A stretch of DNA of 64,000 bases from Deinococcus aquaticus. Lineage in GTDB: Bacteria > Deinococcota > Deinococci > Deinococcales > Deinococcaceae. Positions 54,598 to 63,934 of this stretch are shown here, piece by piece. The stretch is taken from the NCBI RefSeq assembly GCF_028622095.1, contig NZ_CP115166.1, positions 310,001 to 374,000 on the forward strand. Reading direction: 5' to 3'. The notes below the pieces were generated by a model. It saw only the letters and a list, made by a program, of their open reading frames with translations, did no database searches and was not told the origin of the DNA. The first letter of the stretch is position 1, and every line of letters starts with the position of its first letter. Made by a program: the position numbers and the translations under genes.

Positions 54598-57150
54598 TCA
54601 GGCGGTGGCCGGGGCGGTCAGCGGGGGCCGGAAGCCGCGCAGGCGCAGGGCGTTGCTCAGGACGAACACGCTGGACAGGCCCATGGCAGCGGCGGCCAGC
54701 ACCGGATTCAGGCGCAGGCCCAGCAGGGGCTCCAGCGCTCCAGCCGCGACCGGGATCAGCAGGGCGTTGTACGCGAAGGCCCAGAACAGGTTGCCGCGAA
54801 TGTTGGTGAGGGTGGCGCGGCTCAGGGCGACGGCGTTCGGGACGCCGCGCAGGTCGCCGGACATCAGGATCACGCCGGCCGTCTCGGCGGCCACGTCGGT
54901 GCCGGTACCGATGGCGACGCCCACGTCCGCCTGCGCCAGGGCGGGCGCGTCGTTGATGCCGTCCCCGACGAACGCGACGTGCTGTCCGGCTGCCTGGAGT
55001 TCTTTCACGGCGGCGCTCTTCTGCGCGGGGTGCACCTCGGCGCGGACGTCCGTGATGCCGAGTTGCCGGGCGACGGCCTGCGCGGTGCGGGCGTGATCGC
55101 CGGTGATCATGACGACCCGGCGGCCACTGGACTGGATGGCCTGCACGGCTTCCAGGCTGCCGGGCTTGATGGGGTCCGCCACGGCCAGCGCGGCGATGAT
55201 GTGGCCGTCCACGGCGGCGTACAGGGGCGTGCGGCCCAGGTCGGCCAGCGCGTCGGTCTGGGCGGTCAGGGGGGCGACGTTCAGGCCCAGGCGGGTCATC
55301 AGGCGGTCACTGCCGACCCACACGCGCTGCCCGTTCACGGTCGCCTCGATGCCCTCGCCGGGCAGGGCCTGGAACGCCGTGGCGCCCGGCAGGGTCAGGC
55401 CCTCGGCGCGGGCGGCCGTCAGGATGGCCTGCGCGACCGGGTGCTCGCTGCCGCGTTCGGCCGCGGCGATCAGGGTCAGCGCGGCGGCGTCGTACTGGCC
55501 GGTCAGGATCAGGTCGGTGAGTTCCGGACGGCCCAGGGTCAGGGTGCCGGTCTTGTCGAGGGCGATCACGTCCGCGCGTTGCAGGGCTTCCAGGGCCGCG
55601 CCGCTCTTGAACAGCACGCCCAGGCTGGCGGCGCGGCCCGTGCCGACCATCACGCTGGTGGGCGTGGCGAGGCCCATGGCGCAGGGGCAGGCGATGATCA
55701 GCACGGCGACCGTGTTCACCAGCGCGTGACTGAGGCCCTGCGGGCCGCCCAGCAGCAGCCAGGTCAGGAAGGTCAGGGCCGCGATCACCAGCACGACGGG
55801 CACGAATACAGCGACCACGCGGTCCGCGAGGCCCTGGATGGGCGGCCGGCTGGCCTGGGCGTCCTCGACCAGCCGGGTGATGCGGGCCAGGGCGGTGTCC
55901 GCGCCGACGTGCGTGGCGCGGAACATGAAGGCGCCGGTGCCGTTCACAGTGCCGCCCGTCACGGCCGCGCCCACTCCCTTGTGCACGGGGACGCTCTCGC
56001 CGGTCAGCATGCTCTCGTCCACCCAGGAGTCCCCGGCCTGCACGTCGCCGTCCACCGGGACACGCTCGCCTGGGCGGACCTGGATCACGTCGCCGGTCTG
56101 CACGTCGGCGGTGGGAATCTCGAGTTCCTGCCCGGCGCGGACCACGCGGGCGACGCTGGGTTGCAGGCGCAGCAGGGCGGTCATGGCGGCGCTGCTGCGT
56201 CCCTTCGCGCGGGCCTCCAGGACCTTGCCCAGCAGGATCAGGGTGATGACGACGGCGCTCGCCTCGAAGTACACGTGCGCGGTCCCGGCCGGGAACACGC
56301 CGGGGGCCAGCGTGACCAGCAGCGAGTACAGGTACGCGGCGCCGGTGCCGATCATGACCAGGGCGTTCATGTCGGGGCTGCGGTGGCGCAGGCTGTTCCA
56401 GCCGAGACGCAGGAAGCGGCGGCCCGGCCCGAACTGCACGGGCGTGGCCAGCAGCAGCATCAGCACGTTCAGGCCGCGTTCGCCCAGCAGGTCGGTCAGT
56501 GTCATATGCAGCGGCATCCACATCATGGGCAGCATGGCCAGCAGCAGCAGCGGAACGGCGAAGGCGGCGCTGACGCGCAGGTCGCGTTCCAGGCTACGTT
56601 CGTGGTCGTCGCGGGCGGCCTGTTCCAGTGCGGCGCGGTCCGGCGCGGACGGCGCGCCGCTGTCCGCGCCGGTCAGGACCGAGTACCCGGCCCGCGTGAC
56701 GGCGGCGTTCAGGTCGCTGCCGGTCACGCGGCCAGGCAGGTACGTGACGTGGGCGCGTTCGGTGGCGAGGTTCACCTGCGCGTCCAGCACACCGTCCACT
56801 TTCTTCAGCGCGCGTTCCACGCGGCCCACGCAGGCGGCGCAGGTCATGCCCTGCACGCTCAGGTCGGCGGTGGCGGTCAGGGGTTCGTACCCGATCTCGC
56901 GGACGCGGGCAGTGAGGTCCGTCAGGCTGGTCTGCGACGGGTCGAAGGTCACGCTGGCCCGTTCGGTCGCGAGGTTCACGCTGGCCTGCTGCACACCACT
57001 GACCTTCGTCAGGCCGCGTTCCACCCGGGCCGAGCAGCTGGCGCAGGTCATGCCCTGCACGGTGAATTCAGCCGTGACCGACGTGTGGGCGCCGGTCGGC
57101 AGGATCGGAATGGGCAGGTTCGGCAGGTTCGAATTGACAGGCTGACTCAT
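54598..57150 (-). CDS. copA: Copper-exporting P-type ATPase
   Basis: An 850-residue P1B-type ATPase that pumps Cu(I) out of the cytoplasm. Two N-terminal heavy-metal domains have GMTCASC (about 34-40) and GMTCAAC (about 103-109). Eight membrane helices follow, with the transport motif CPCAMG (about 495), the actuator TGES, the phosphorylation site DKTGTLT (about 535), the SEHPVAQA motif (about 575) and [14 protein letters not shown] (about 730). The start at 57150 is the ATG directly before the first domain. A promoter with a CsoR-type operator lies upstream. It is divergent from copZ-csoR and forms the efflux side of copper control in this window. Confidence 0.95.
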   Translation of the reverse strand: MSQPVNSNLPNLPIPILPTGAHTSVTAEFTVQGMTCASCSARVERGLTKVSGVQQASVNLATERASVTFDPSQTSLTDLTARVREIGYEPLTATADLSVQGMTCAACVGRVERALKKVDGVLDAQVNLATERAHVTYLPGRVTGSDLNAAVTRAGYSVLTGADSGAPSAPDRAALEQAARDDHERSLERDLRVSAAFAVPLLLLAMLPMMWMPLHMTLTDLLGERGLNVLMLLLATPVQFGPGRRFLRLGWNSLRHRSPDMNALVMIGTGAAYLYSLLVTLAPGVFPAGTAHVYFEASAVVITLILLGKVLEARAKGRSSAAMTALLRLQPSVARVVRAGQELEIPTADVQTGDVIQVRPGERVPVDGDVQAGDSWVDESMLTGESVPVHKGVGAAVTGGTVNGTGAFMFRATHVGADTALARITRLVEDAQASRPPIQGLADRVVAVFVPVVLVIAALTFLTWLLLGGPQGLSHALVNTVAVLIIACPCAMGLATPTSVMVGTGRAASLGVLFKSGAALEALQRADVIALDKTGTLTLGRPELTDLILTGQYDAAALTLIAAAERGSEHPVAQAILTAARAEGLTLPGATAFQALPGEGIEATVNGQRVWVGSDRLMTRLGLNVAPLTAQTDALADLGRTPLYAAVDGHIIAALAVADPIKPGSLEAVQAIQSSGRRVVMITGDHARTAQAVARQLGITDVRAEVHPAQKSAAVKELQAAGQHVAFVGDGINDAPALAQADVGVAIGTGTDVAAETAGVILMSGDLRGVPNAVALSRATLTNIRGNLFWAFAYNALLIPVAAGALEPLLGLRLNPVLAAAAMGLSSVFVLSNALRLRGFRPPLTAPATA

Positions 57151-57221
57151 CAGGGCTCCAGTGATTGACGGGCGGGGTTCAGTGCGGCCGGGCATCGGGG
57201 ATCGGCACTGTCCCTCTCCCA

Positions 57222-57276
57222 ATCCCCCCCCGGGGGGTATGCCACGAAGATAGTCCCCTGCCGGCCCCCCTTTCAA
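57222..57276 (-). promoter_or_regulatory. copA promoter with CsoR-type operator
   Basis: On the minus strand TTGAAA (57276-57271), 18-nt spacer, TATCTT (57252-57247). A G/C palindrome, ATACCCCCCGGGGGGGGAT (57240-57222), covers the expected transcript start and fits the G-tract-rich CsoR operator class. Derepression by Cu(I) binding to CsoR is expected. Confidence 0.75.
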
Positions 57277-57369
57277 GGCCCTGGCGCACACTGCCTGCAC
57301 TTCAGGGCGCTCCCTTCACGGCCTGCCCCGCCAATCTTCGACGGGTGCCAGGCTGGCCGCGCGCACGCG

Positions 57370-57530
57370 TGATACGGGTTCCGTCTGTTTCATTGACGGC
57401 TTTGGAATGGCAACAGTCCGTCAATTCCACGACCGGAACCCGCTCTGCTCCTCTTCGCCCTGCTGCGCGGCTGGCCGAGTCCACTCGTGTTGAACTGGTT
57501 TGGGCAACCCATTCAACCGCAGTTCGTATG
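57370..57530. repeat. Dispersed palindromic repeat, copy 3
   Basis: Left end TGATACGGGTTCCGTCTGTT, right end ACCGCAGTTCGTATG, inverted to each other and matching the copies at 21367 and 32708. Internal TTGACGG/CCGTCAA hairpin (57393-57424). It lies in the 630-bp copA-copZ region; apart from the two promoters and this element I see no gene there. Confidence 0.75.
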
Positions 57531-57745
57531 AGTCCGGCGGGCGCTGTTCCCAGCTCACGCCTGCCGATCACTGAGGCTGTCACGCACTGAGACGGGCAGG
57601 CACCGGCACCCACCGTGCTGGGCGGGCGCGTTGGCCGGGCACGGACAGCGCGTTCACGACGTCTTGCCCACGCCTCTTCCCCTCATCACAACGCCGGCCA
57701 CGGGACCGGATCAGGCCCGTGCGGGGGCCATGTCCGCAAACCTGA

Positions 57746-57774
57746 TTGACAGGCCCCCAGGGGGGGGGTACCAT
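57746..57774 (+). promoter_or_regulatory. copZ-csoR promoter with CsoR-type operator in the spacer
   Basis: TTGACA (57746-57751), a 17-nt spacer and TACCAT (57769-57774), followed by 6 nt and the ATG of copZ, so the message is leaderless. The whole spacer is a G/C tract palindrome (GGCCCCCAGGGGGGGGG) ending in TACC, like CsoR operators; bound repressor would sit between -35 and -10. Confidence 0.8.
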
Positions 57775-57780
57775 CGCGCC

Positions 57781-58002
57781 ATGAGTACTGAACTGACCAT
57801 CACCGGAATGACCTGCGGGCACTGCCAGAAAGCCGTTCAGGAAGCGCTGCAGCAGGTTGCCGGCGTGCAGAGTGCCAGCGTGGACCTCGCGGCCGGGCGC
57901 GCCAGCGTCACCGGTCCCGCCGACGTGCAGGCGCTGATTGCCGCCGTGGTCGAGGAAGGGTACGAGGCGCAGATCGCCGCTCCCGCCTCCACCCTCGCCT
58001 GA
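57781..58002 (+). CDS. copZ: Copper chaperone
   Basis: A 73-residue heavy-metal-associated domain protein with GMTCGHC (residues 9-15) binding Cu(I). It passes Cu(I) to the N-terminal domains of CopA, which carry the same motif type. ATG at 57781 is 6 nt from the -10 box, and the domain starts immediately, so longer in-frame readings are ruled out. csoR starts one base after its stop codon, giving a copZ-csoR operon. Confidence 0.95.
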   Translation: MSTELTITGMTCGHCQKAVQEALQQVAGVQSASVDLAAGRASVTGPADVQALIAAVVEEGYEAQIAAPASTLA

Positions 58003-58003
58003 C

Positions 58004-58321
58004 ATGACCGGTAAATCCGCCCCGACCGCCTGCCACACCGGTCCAGACCACCTGTGCATGCCTGAAGACGCCCGCAAACGCGCCGCCCGCCGCCTGAACA
58101 TCGCGCGCGGGCACCTCGACGCCATCGTGCGCATGCTGGACAACCCGGACGCCTACTGCGTGGACGTGCTGCGGCAGATCAAGGCGGTACAGGGTGCGCT
58201 GTCCGGCGCGGGCGAGGTTGTCCTGCGCGGGCACCTCGAGGCGCATGTCGCGACGGCCAGCACACGCGGCGACAGCGTGGAGATCGTCGAGGAATTGATG
58301 GAAGCCCTGAAGTACACCTGA
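58004..58321 (+). CDS. csoR: Copper-sensing repressor, CsoR/RcnR family (Cys-His-His type)
   Basis: A 105-residue all-helical metalloregulator. The family core is RLNIARGHLDAIVRML and CVDVLRQIKAVQGAL. The metal ligands would be Cys52, His77 and His81 (LRGHLEAH): Cys-His-His in place of the usual Cys-His-Cys, as reported for CsoR of Thermus thermophilus. An extra N-terminal cluster (Cys10, His11, His16, Cys18) could add ligands. Located directly after copZ, it should bind the G-tract operators before copZ and copA and release them on copper binding. RcnR-type Ni/Co sensing also uses Cys-His-His, but the copper context argues against it. Confidence 0.9.
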   Translation: MTGKSAPTACHTGPDHLCMPEDARKRAARRLNIARGHLDAIVRMLDNPDAYCVDVLRQIKAVQGALSGAGEVVLRGHLEAHVATASTRGDSVEIVEELMEALKYT

Positions 58322-58411
58322 GCGACCTGCGTACCTCTGCCGCACAACCCGGGCAGAGCGAGAACCGGCAGGAGCGCGGCGCGGCGGGAAGGAACGGAGA
58401 ACGCGGCCGCC

Positions 58412-60120
58412 CTACTCGCCCGGCTGCCGGGGCGGGAGGCGTGGGTGCAGGCTGGCGGGGCCACCCCGGCTGGGCTGGGCCCGCGGCTCGGCCATGACGG
58501 TCAGGAAGGCCTGGACGACCTGCGGGTCGAAGTTCACGCCGCTCTGGCGTCGGATCTCGTCGAGCGCGTCCTGGACCGTCCAGGGGCACTTGTACGGGCG
58601 GGTGCTGGTCAGGGCGTCGAACACGTCGCACACGCTGAAGATGCGGGCCAGCAGCGGAATGGCCGGGCCGCTCAGGCCGTCGGGGTAGCCGGTGCCGTCC
58701 CAGCGTTCGTGGTGATGCCGGATGACCTGCAGGGCGTGGAGGCTCAGGCCCGGAATATGCCGCGCGAGTTCCTCACCGGCGGGTGAGTGCTGGCGCATGA
58801 TCACCCATTCGTCGGCGGTGAGGGGACCGGGTTTGAGCAGCACGGCGTCCGGAATCTGCACCTTTCCCAGGTCATGCAGGTACGCGCCGTCCCGCAGCTC
58901 GCGGAGTTCTTCAGGGGCCAGGTCCATCCGCCGGCCGACCTGCAGGGCCAGGTCCAGAACGCGGGTGGTGTGGCCCTGCGTTTCGAAGTCACGGGCTTCG
59001 AGCGCGCGGCCCAGCGCCGCGAGGATGCCTTCGCGGCCCTCTTCCATGGCGCGGATGCGTTCGGCGCGTTCCAGGGCGGTCACGCCCTGCGCGGCGAGGG
59101 TGCGGGCGAGTTGCGCGTCGTTCTCCCCGAAGGGGTGGCTGCGGATCACGACCAGCACGCCCAGCAGCCGGTCGGGCGTCTGAAGGGGAGCGATCAGGCA
59201 CGCGCCGCCGCCCACGCCGTCCACACGCAGGATGCGCTGGTCGGCGTCCATGTTGTTCACGCGGATCACGTCACGCGCGGCGATAGCGGCCCAGGAGAGT
59301 CCCTGGCCCCGGCGCTGCGAGTGCACCGGCGTCTGGCTGGGAAGCCCGTGCGTGGTGGTGCTGTTCAGGGTGTCGCTGGCCGGGTCGTAACTGAGGTAGA
59401 TGGCCTGCCGGGCGTTCAGGACCACATGCGACATGGAACTGATGGCGTGGATGACGTCGTCGGCGCTGCGGGCATCCCGGAGGGAGGCGGTGATCTGCAC
59501 CAGCGCTTCGAGTTCACGGGTACGCTGGGCCTCGCGCTCCCGGCGGGCGCGGGAGGCCAGCAGCAGCGCGGCCTGCACGGCGAAGTTCATGCCGGTCTCC
59601 TGGGCAGAGGCGTCGAAGACCACGCCCGGCCCGAAGCGGTCGAGGTTCAGGAACGCGATCACGTGGCCGTCGGCGGTGATGGGCACGCCCAGGGTTTCGG
59701 TGATGTCGCCCAGCCGCCACTGCACGTGCGGTTGCTCGCCGCCCACCTGGAAGGTCGCGCGTAGCGCGGCGTTCGCGGCGGCCGTGACGGCGTAGCCCCG
59801 CAGGACGCGGGGAGTGCCGGCCGTCCACTGGTCGTCCGGGCCGCTGTACCACGCCCGCTGTCCGGAAGGGGGGCTGCGCTCGCCCAGCAGGCGGTCGTCG
59901 AAGCCGCACTGGGCGAGCAGGACGAAGTCGCCGTGTTCGACCACGTACAGACTGCCGGCTTCGGTGCCGGGCACGCTCTCGCACGCGGCCTGCAGCAGGG
60001 CGTGCCAGCCAGACGGAGTGGGCGGCTGGTCACCGTGGAACTGGGGCAGGGCGGCCCGCAGCGGCTGCTGTAGTGCGGTCGGCTGGCCCGCCCTGTGCGG
60101 CGCGGCGCGCAGGCAGTCCC
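58412..60120 (-). CDS. GAF-GAF-HD-GYP c-di-GMP phosphodiesterase part of a frameshifted gene
   Basis: About 568 residues in this frame: a GAF domain (HALLQAACESVPGTEAGSLYVVEHGDFV), a second GAF (ALVQITASLRDARSADDVIHAIS) and an HD-GYP domain with HDLGKVQIPDAVLLKPG and HHHERWDGTGYPDGLSG intact. It should hydrolyse c-di-GMP. No ATG, GTG or TTG lies in this frame between the GGDEF end and the first GAF, while the GGDEF domain ends in another frame at about 60120. The likely ancestral product is one GGDEF-GAF-GAF-HD-GYP protein; a missing base in a G-run at 60118-60120 would explain the break. Either the gene is inactive as a fusion, or this is a sequencing error. Confidence 0.75.
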
Positions 60121-61146
60121 GCTGCTTTTGGCGGCGTACAGGGCCTCGTCGGCCCGCTGGTGCGTGCGCAGGGGCGCGTCGTTCGGGCCGTGGCAGGCCA
60201 GTCCGGCCGAGAGGGTGACGGTGGGTCCGCTGCCGGTCCACTGGCGGGCGGCGCTCAGGCAACGCTGCGCAACCGCTTCGGCCTGGGGGGTGGGGGTGCC
60301 GCGCAGGATCACCGCGAATTCCTCGCCACCGATGCGGTACGCGGGGTCGCTGGGACGTAGCGTGCCGCGCAGCAGCAGGGCCACGCGGCGCAGCACGGCG
60401 TCGCCTTCGGTGTGGCCGTACTCGTCATTCACGCGCTTGAAGTGGTCGAGGTCCATGACCAGCAGGTGATCGCCGGGCTGCAGGAAGGGCAGGTCCTGAT
60501 CGAACTGCCGGCGGTTACTCAGGCCGGTCAGCACGTCGGTGTGCGCCTCGGCCCGGAAGGTATCCGAGACGCGCAGCAGGTGCAGGCGGCTGTGCAGGGC
60601 GCTGTGCAGCAGCACCACCGACAGGCAGCTGATCAGCAGTTCCGGCAGCAGGTTCGCCCAGCCGGCGCCCGGCAGTGGGGCCGCCGGGAACCACTGGCTG
60701 CTCAGGTGACTGATCAGCAGGACAGGACCGAACAGCAGGGGCGTCCCCCACCACAGCCGGTGATGGTGGTCGGGGGGCAGGTCCATGCGCAGGCGGGGGG
60801 CCAGGAGCGTGGCCAGCAGGGTCAGTGTGGCGGCGGCGATCAGCATGTGGACGGCGGCGGGCAGCACGGCACCTGGAATCAGCAGGGACGTCAGCACTGC
60901 GGGAGCCGCCACGGCCACTCCTGACAGCGGCCCGTACCGCAAGGCGGCCAGTGCCAGTGGAATCAGGTACAGGTGACCTTCCGGCCCGCCATGCACGCCC
61001 AGGACCACGGCCGAGAGCGCGGCCAGCAGGACGCGCCGGGCGACGTCCGCCGGTGCGTGACTGGGCGGCCAGCTCCGATACGTGAGGCCCAGCGCGTAGG
61101 AGAACAGCGCCACGAGTCCCAGGTTGCTCAGCAGTGTGATCAGCAT
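59659..61146 (-). CDS. Membrane GGDEF part of the frameshifted cyclase/phosphodiesterase gene
   Basis: Residues 1-345 are a real protein: about six membrane helices (residues 5-190), then a GGDEF domain with LVMDLDHFKRVNDEYGH and an intact RIGGEEFAVIL, ending ADEALYAAKSSG. After about 60120 the frame runs on for another 150 residues of Pro/Arg/Ala/Ser-rich nonsense that overlaps the GAF-HD-GYP frame out of phase. It reads as a diguanylate cyclase whose normal continuation is in the other frame. As it stands, the cyclase part may still fold and work. ATG at 61146. Confidence 0.8.
   Translation of the reverse strand: MLITLLSNLGLVALFSYALGLTYRSWPPSHAPADVARRVLLAALSAVVLGVHGGPEGHLYLIPLALAALRYGPLSGVAVAAPAVLTSLLIPGAVLPAAVHMLIAAATLTLLATLLAPRLRMDLPPDHHHRLWWGTPLLFGPVLLISHLSSQWFPAAPLPGAGWANLLPELLISCLSVVLLHSALHSRLHLLRVSDTFRAEAHTDVLTGLSNRRQFDQDLPFLQPGDHLLVMDLDHFKRVNDEYGHTEGDAVLRRVALLLRGTLRPSDPAYRIGGEEFAVILRGTPTPQAEAVAQRCLSAARQWTGSGPTVTLSAGLACHGPNDAPLRTHQRADEALYAAKSSGTACAPRRTGRASRPHYSSRCGPPCPSSTVTSRPLRLAGTPCCRPRARACPAPKPAVCTWSNTATSSCSPSAASTTACWASAAPLPDSGRGTAARTTSGRPALPASCGATPSRPPRTPRYARPSRWAASNRTCSGGWATSPKPWACPSPPTAT
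60118..60129 (-). other. Frameshift point between GGDEF and GAF-HD-GYP frames
   Basis: On the minus strand the sequence reads GCC AAA AGC AGC GGG ACT in the GGDEF frame. Adding one G to the GGG (60120-60118) would give AAA AGC AGC GGG GAC TGC CTG and join both halves as ...AKSSGDCLR.... A -1 shift at the A4 run would also join them, but no standard slippery heptamer is present. Confidence 0.7.
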
Positions 61147-61456
61147 GACGCGGTATCCAGTCGGGGTCCGGCCGTTCAGGGTGAGGCGGTTCAGGAGGCA
61201 GCGGTTCAGGGTTCAGCAGGCGGGTACGGGGACGCAGGTGGGACCCGGGCGGCGTGGCGACACGGGGCTGACGGAGGCGACACGGAAGGAGGCAACACGG
61301 AAGCCTGAACGGTGATGCTGAGCGGTGGTGAGAGGCGGTCCTCTTCAGCATACCGCTGCGGCGGCGCGGGAACGCCCCCCGGGGCGCGCGGTGGGGGGGG
61401 CGGACCAACCGGGCATTGACCTGAAGATTTCCTTCATAAAAGCTATACTCGGCGGC

Positions 61457-63727
61457 ATGACCTCAAGTCCAGGCGACGCGCCAGACCTGCTGGACGTCCT
61501 GCGCCCCCTGCTCAGCGCCGCCGGGATTCCCGAAGGGCTCCTGCGGCAGGTACTGACCACGGCCCAGTCAGCCGCGCCGGACGCCCCGACCGCCGAGGAG
61601 ACCCTGCGGGAAACGCTGGGCGCCCTGAGCGAACTGCACCGCCACCTGGAATCCCTGAAGACAGAGCGGGACGAACTGCGCGAGTCGTTCGATCTGGCCT
61701 CGCAGTTTCAGGTGGTCCTCACGCCGCACGGGCGTCTGCTGGACCTGAACGACACTACCGTGCAGGCGACGCGGACGACCCGCGCGGACCTGCTGGACCG
61801 GCCGCTGTGGGACGCGCCGTGGTGGCCACGCGACCCGGACAGCCGGGCGGCGCTGCGGTCGGCCGTGGCGCAGGCCGGGCGCGGTGAGGGGGCGTCGCTG
61901 AAACTGCCGGCGCGCGGGCGTGAGGGCCGGCCGGTGGTGCTGGCCCTGCAGTTCACGCCGGTGCAGCGCGCCGGTCAGGTCGTGCGGGTGATCGTGGAGG
62001 GCCGCGAGATCACCGGTCAGGTCGAGGCGGTCCGGGAAGCGCACCTGGCCCGCGCGGCGCTGGAAGCGCTGCTGGAGAACGTGCAGGACGGCATTGTCGC
62101 CTGCGACGCCGAGGGGAAACTGACGGTCTTCAACCGCATGAGCCGCGAGATGCACGGCCTGGACCGCGCCGAGATCGACCCGTCGCAGTGGAGCCGGCAT
62201 TACGACCTGTTCGAGGTGGACGGCGTGACCCCGCTGACGCAGGAGCGCGTGCCGCTGTACCGGGCGCTGCGCGGCGAACTGGTGCAGGGCACCGAGATGG
62301 TCATCGCGCCGCGCGGACTGGCGCGCCGCACGGTCGTGGCGTCCGGCGGGCCGCTGACCGGGCCGGGCGGGCAGGCGCTCGGCGCGGTGGTGGCCATGCA
62401 TGACATCACGGACCGCAAGCACGCCGAGTCGCGGCTGCGGCACGAGGCGCTGCACGACCGCCTGACCGGGCTGCCGAACCGGTCGCTGCTGCACAGCCTG
62501 CTGGAAAAGACCATGCAGCGCTTCGAGCGCGAGCCGAACAACCCGTACGCGGTGATGTTCCTGGACCTGGACGACTTCAAGAACGTGAACGACTTGTACG
62601 GGCACCTGACCGGCGACCGCCTGCTGCTGGAAACGGCGGCGCGCCTCAAGGACGCCGTGCGCAAGACCGACACGGTCGCCCGTCTGGGCGGCGACGAGTT
62701 CGCGGTGCTGCTCGACGCCCCCTGCGACGAGGTGAACGCCCTGCGTGTCGCCGAGCGGCTTCAGCGGGCCATGGCCCGCCCGTTCCGCCTGCAGCGTGAC
62801 GAGGTGCGGGTGTCCACGTCCATCGGGCTGGCGAACGCCCGGCGCGCCTACACCCGCACCGAGGAGCCGCTGCGGGACGCGGACACCGCCATGTACGTCG
62901 CCAAGCGGCGCGGCAAGAACCGCACGGTGCTGTTCGAGCAGTCCATGCATGATCAGGCGCAGGAACGCGTGGATACCGAACGGCAACTGCGTGACGCGCT
63001 CCGGGACGGGCAGTTCCGGCTGCACTACCAGCCGATCATGGAACTCGCCCCGGGTCGCTGCGTGGGCTTCGAGGCGCTGGTGCGCTGGCAGCATCCGGCG
63101 CGCGGCCTGCTGGGTCCCGGCGCATTCCTGGAAGTCGCGGAGCGCACCGGGCTGATCGTGCCGCTGGGCGCGTGGGTGCTGCGCGAGGCGTCCCGGCAAC
63201 TCCTGGAGTGGCAGACCGATCCGCAGCTGGCGCACCTGCTGGTGTCCGTGAATCTCAGTGGTCAGCAGCTTCAGGTGGAGGCCGGCGGCGAGCACGACCT
63301 GCTGGCCATGACCTTCCCGGAGGGTCTGCACCTGGAAATCACCGAGACCAGTCTGGTCGATACGCCCGAGGCGATGCGGACCATGCGGGCCCTGCACCGC
63401 CGGGGCGTGCCGCTGATGCTGGACGATTTCGGCACGGGCTTCGCGTCGCTGGCCGCCGCGCAGCGGTTCCCGGTCGACACCCTGAAGATCGACCGGAGTT
63501 TCGTGGCGCCGCTGCCCGGTGACGGAGACGACCGGCACTCAGCGATCGTGGCGAGCGTGGTCACGCTGGCGCGGCACATGAGCATGCGCGTGGTGGCCGA
63601 GGGGATCGAGACGCCGGAGCAGGCGCGGGCCGTGCAGGACCTGGGCTGCCGGTTCGCGCAGGGCTTCCTGTTCGCGCGTCCGGCCGACGCTGAGGTGGCC
63701 GCCGCGTTCGCGCGCGCGCACGCCTGA
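61457..63727 (+). CDS. PAS-PAS-GGDEF-EAL c-di-GMP protein
   Basis: A 756-residue soluble protein. A short coiled coil (about 45-75) leads to a degenerate PAS (about 80-190) and a clear second PAS with PAC (about 195-320, GIVACDAEGKLTVFNRMSREMHGL). Then come GGDEF (LGGDEFAVLL, about 413; LDLDDFKNVNDLYGH) and EAL (EALVRW, about 537; NLSGQQL, EITETSLVD, DDFGTGFASL, KIDRSF, EGIE). All catalytic motifs look intact. TATACT lies 7 nt before the ATG at 61457, so a leaderless start is likely and longer in-frame readings are unlikely. Probably closed by the hairpin at 63737. Confidence 0.92.
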   Translation: MTSSPGDAPDLLDVLRPLLSAAGIPEGLLRQVLTTAQSAAPDAPTAEETLRETLGALSELHRHLESLKTERDELRESFDLASQFQVVLTPHGRLLDLNDTTVQATRTTRADLLDRPLWDAPWWPRDPDSRAALRSAVAQAGRGEGASLKLPARGREGRPVVLALQFTPVQRAGQVVRVIVEGREITGQVEAVREAHLARAALEALLENVQDGIVACDAEGKLTVFNRMSREMHGLDRAEIDPSQWSRHYDLFEVDGVTPLTQERVPLYRALRGELVQGTEMVIAPRGLARRTVVASGGPLTGPGGQALGAVVAMHDITDRKHAESRLRHEALHDRLTGLPNRSLLHSLLEKTMQRFEREPNNPYAVMFLDLDDFKNVNDLYGHLTGDRLLLETAARLKDAVRKTDTVARLGGDEFAVLLDAPCDEVNALRVAERLQRAMARPFRLQRDEVRVSTSIGLANARRAYTRTEEPLRDADTAMYVAKRRGKNRTVLFEQSMHDQAQERVDTERQLRDALRDGQFRLHYQPIMELAPGRCVGFEALVRWQHPARGLLGPGAFLEVAERTGLIVPLGAWVLREASRQLLEWQTDPQLAHLLVSVNLSGQQLQVEAGGEHDLLAMTFPEGLHLEITETSLVDTPEAMRTMRALHRRGVPLMLDDFGTGFASLAAAQRFPVDTLKIDRSFVAPLPGDGDDRHSAIVASVVTLARHMSMRVVAEGIETPEQARAVQDLGCRFAQGFLFARPADAEVAAAFARAHA

Positions 63728-63736
63728 AGCCCGGAC

Positions 63737-63761
63737 GCCCCGGCGCGCTGCCGGGCGGGGC
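63737..63761 (+). terminator. Possible terminator after the GGDEF-EAL gene
   Basis: GCCCCGGC-GCGCT-GCCGGGCGGGGC forms a GC-rich stem with one bulge; no T-run follows. Confidence 0.45.
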
Positions 63762-63934
63762 TGTGCAGGGAGGGCCTGTCCACAGAGGAAGGCGCGGTGC
63801 GCCCCCATCCGGGGGAAAGGCAACTCCGGCAGACGCGCGCGGCGGGGTGTGAAACAGTAGTGGTGTTGACCCCTTTTCACGCGCGTGGTCACCTCGCGCC
63901 CGCCTGAACTGTTTCGCCCGGAGTCCTGCCTGCC

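Noticed and set aside
54517..57168. Long plus-strand open frame opposite copA
   Set aside because: Same pattern of GC-driven shadow; copA is unmistakable on the minus strand.
57165..57590. Plus-strand frame of 141 codons in the copA-copZ gap
   Set aside because: It runs through the copA promoter, a CsoR-type operator and a dispersed repeat, and its product has no coherent character.
60118..60129. Programmed -1 ribosomal frameshift at the A4 run
   Set aside because: The run is CCAAAAG without a standard slippery heptamer, and I see no downstream pseudoknot or stem positioned for recoding. A missing G is the simpler explanation.
61568..63538. Long minus-strand open frame opposite the GGDEF-EAL gene
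   Set aside because: Antisense shadow without motifs; the plus strand encodes intact PAS, GGDEF and EAL domains.
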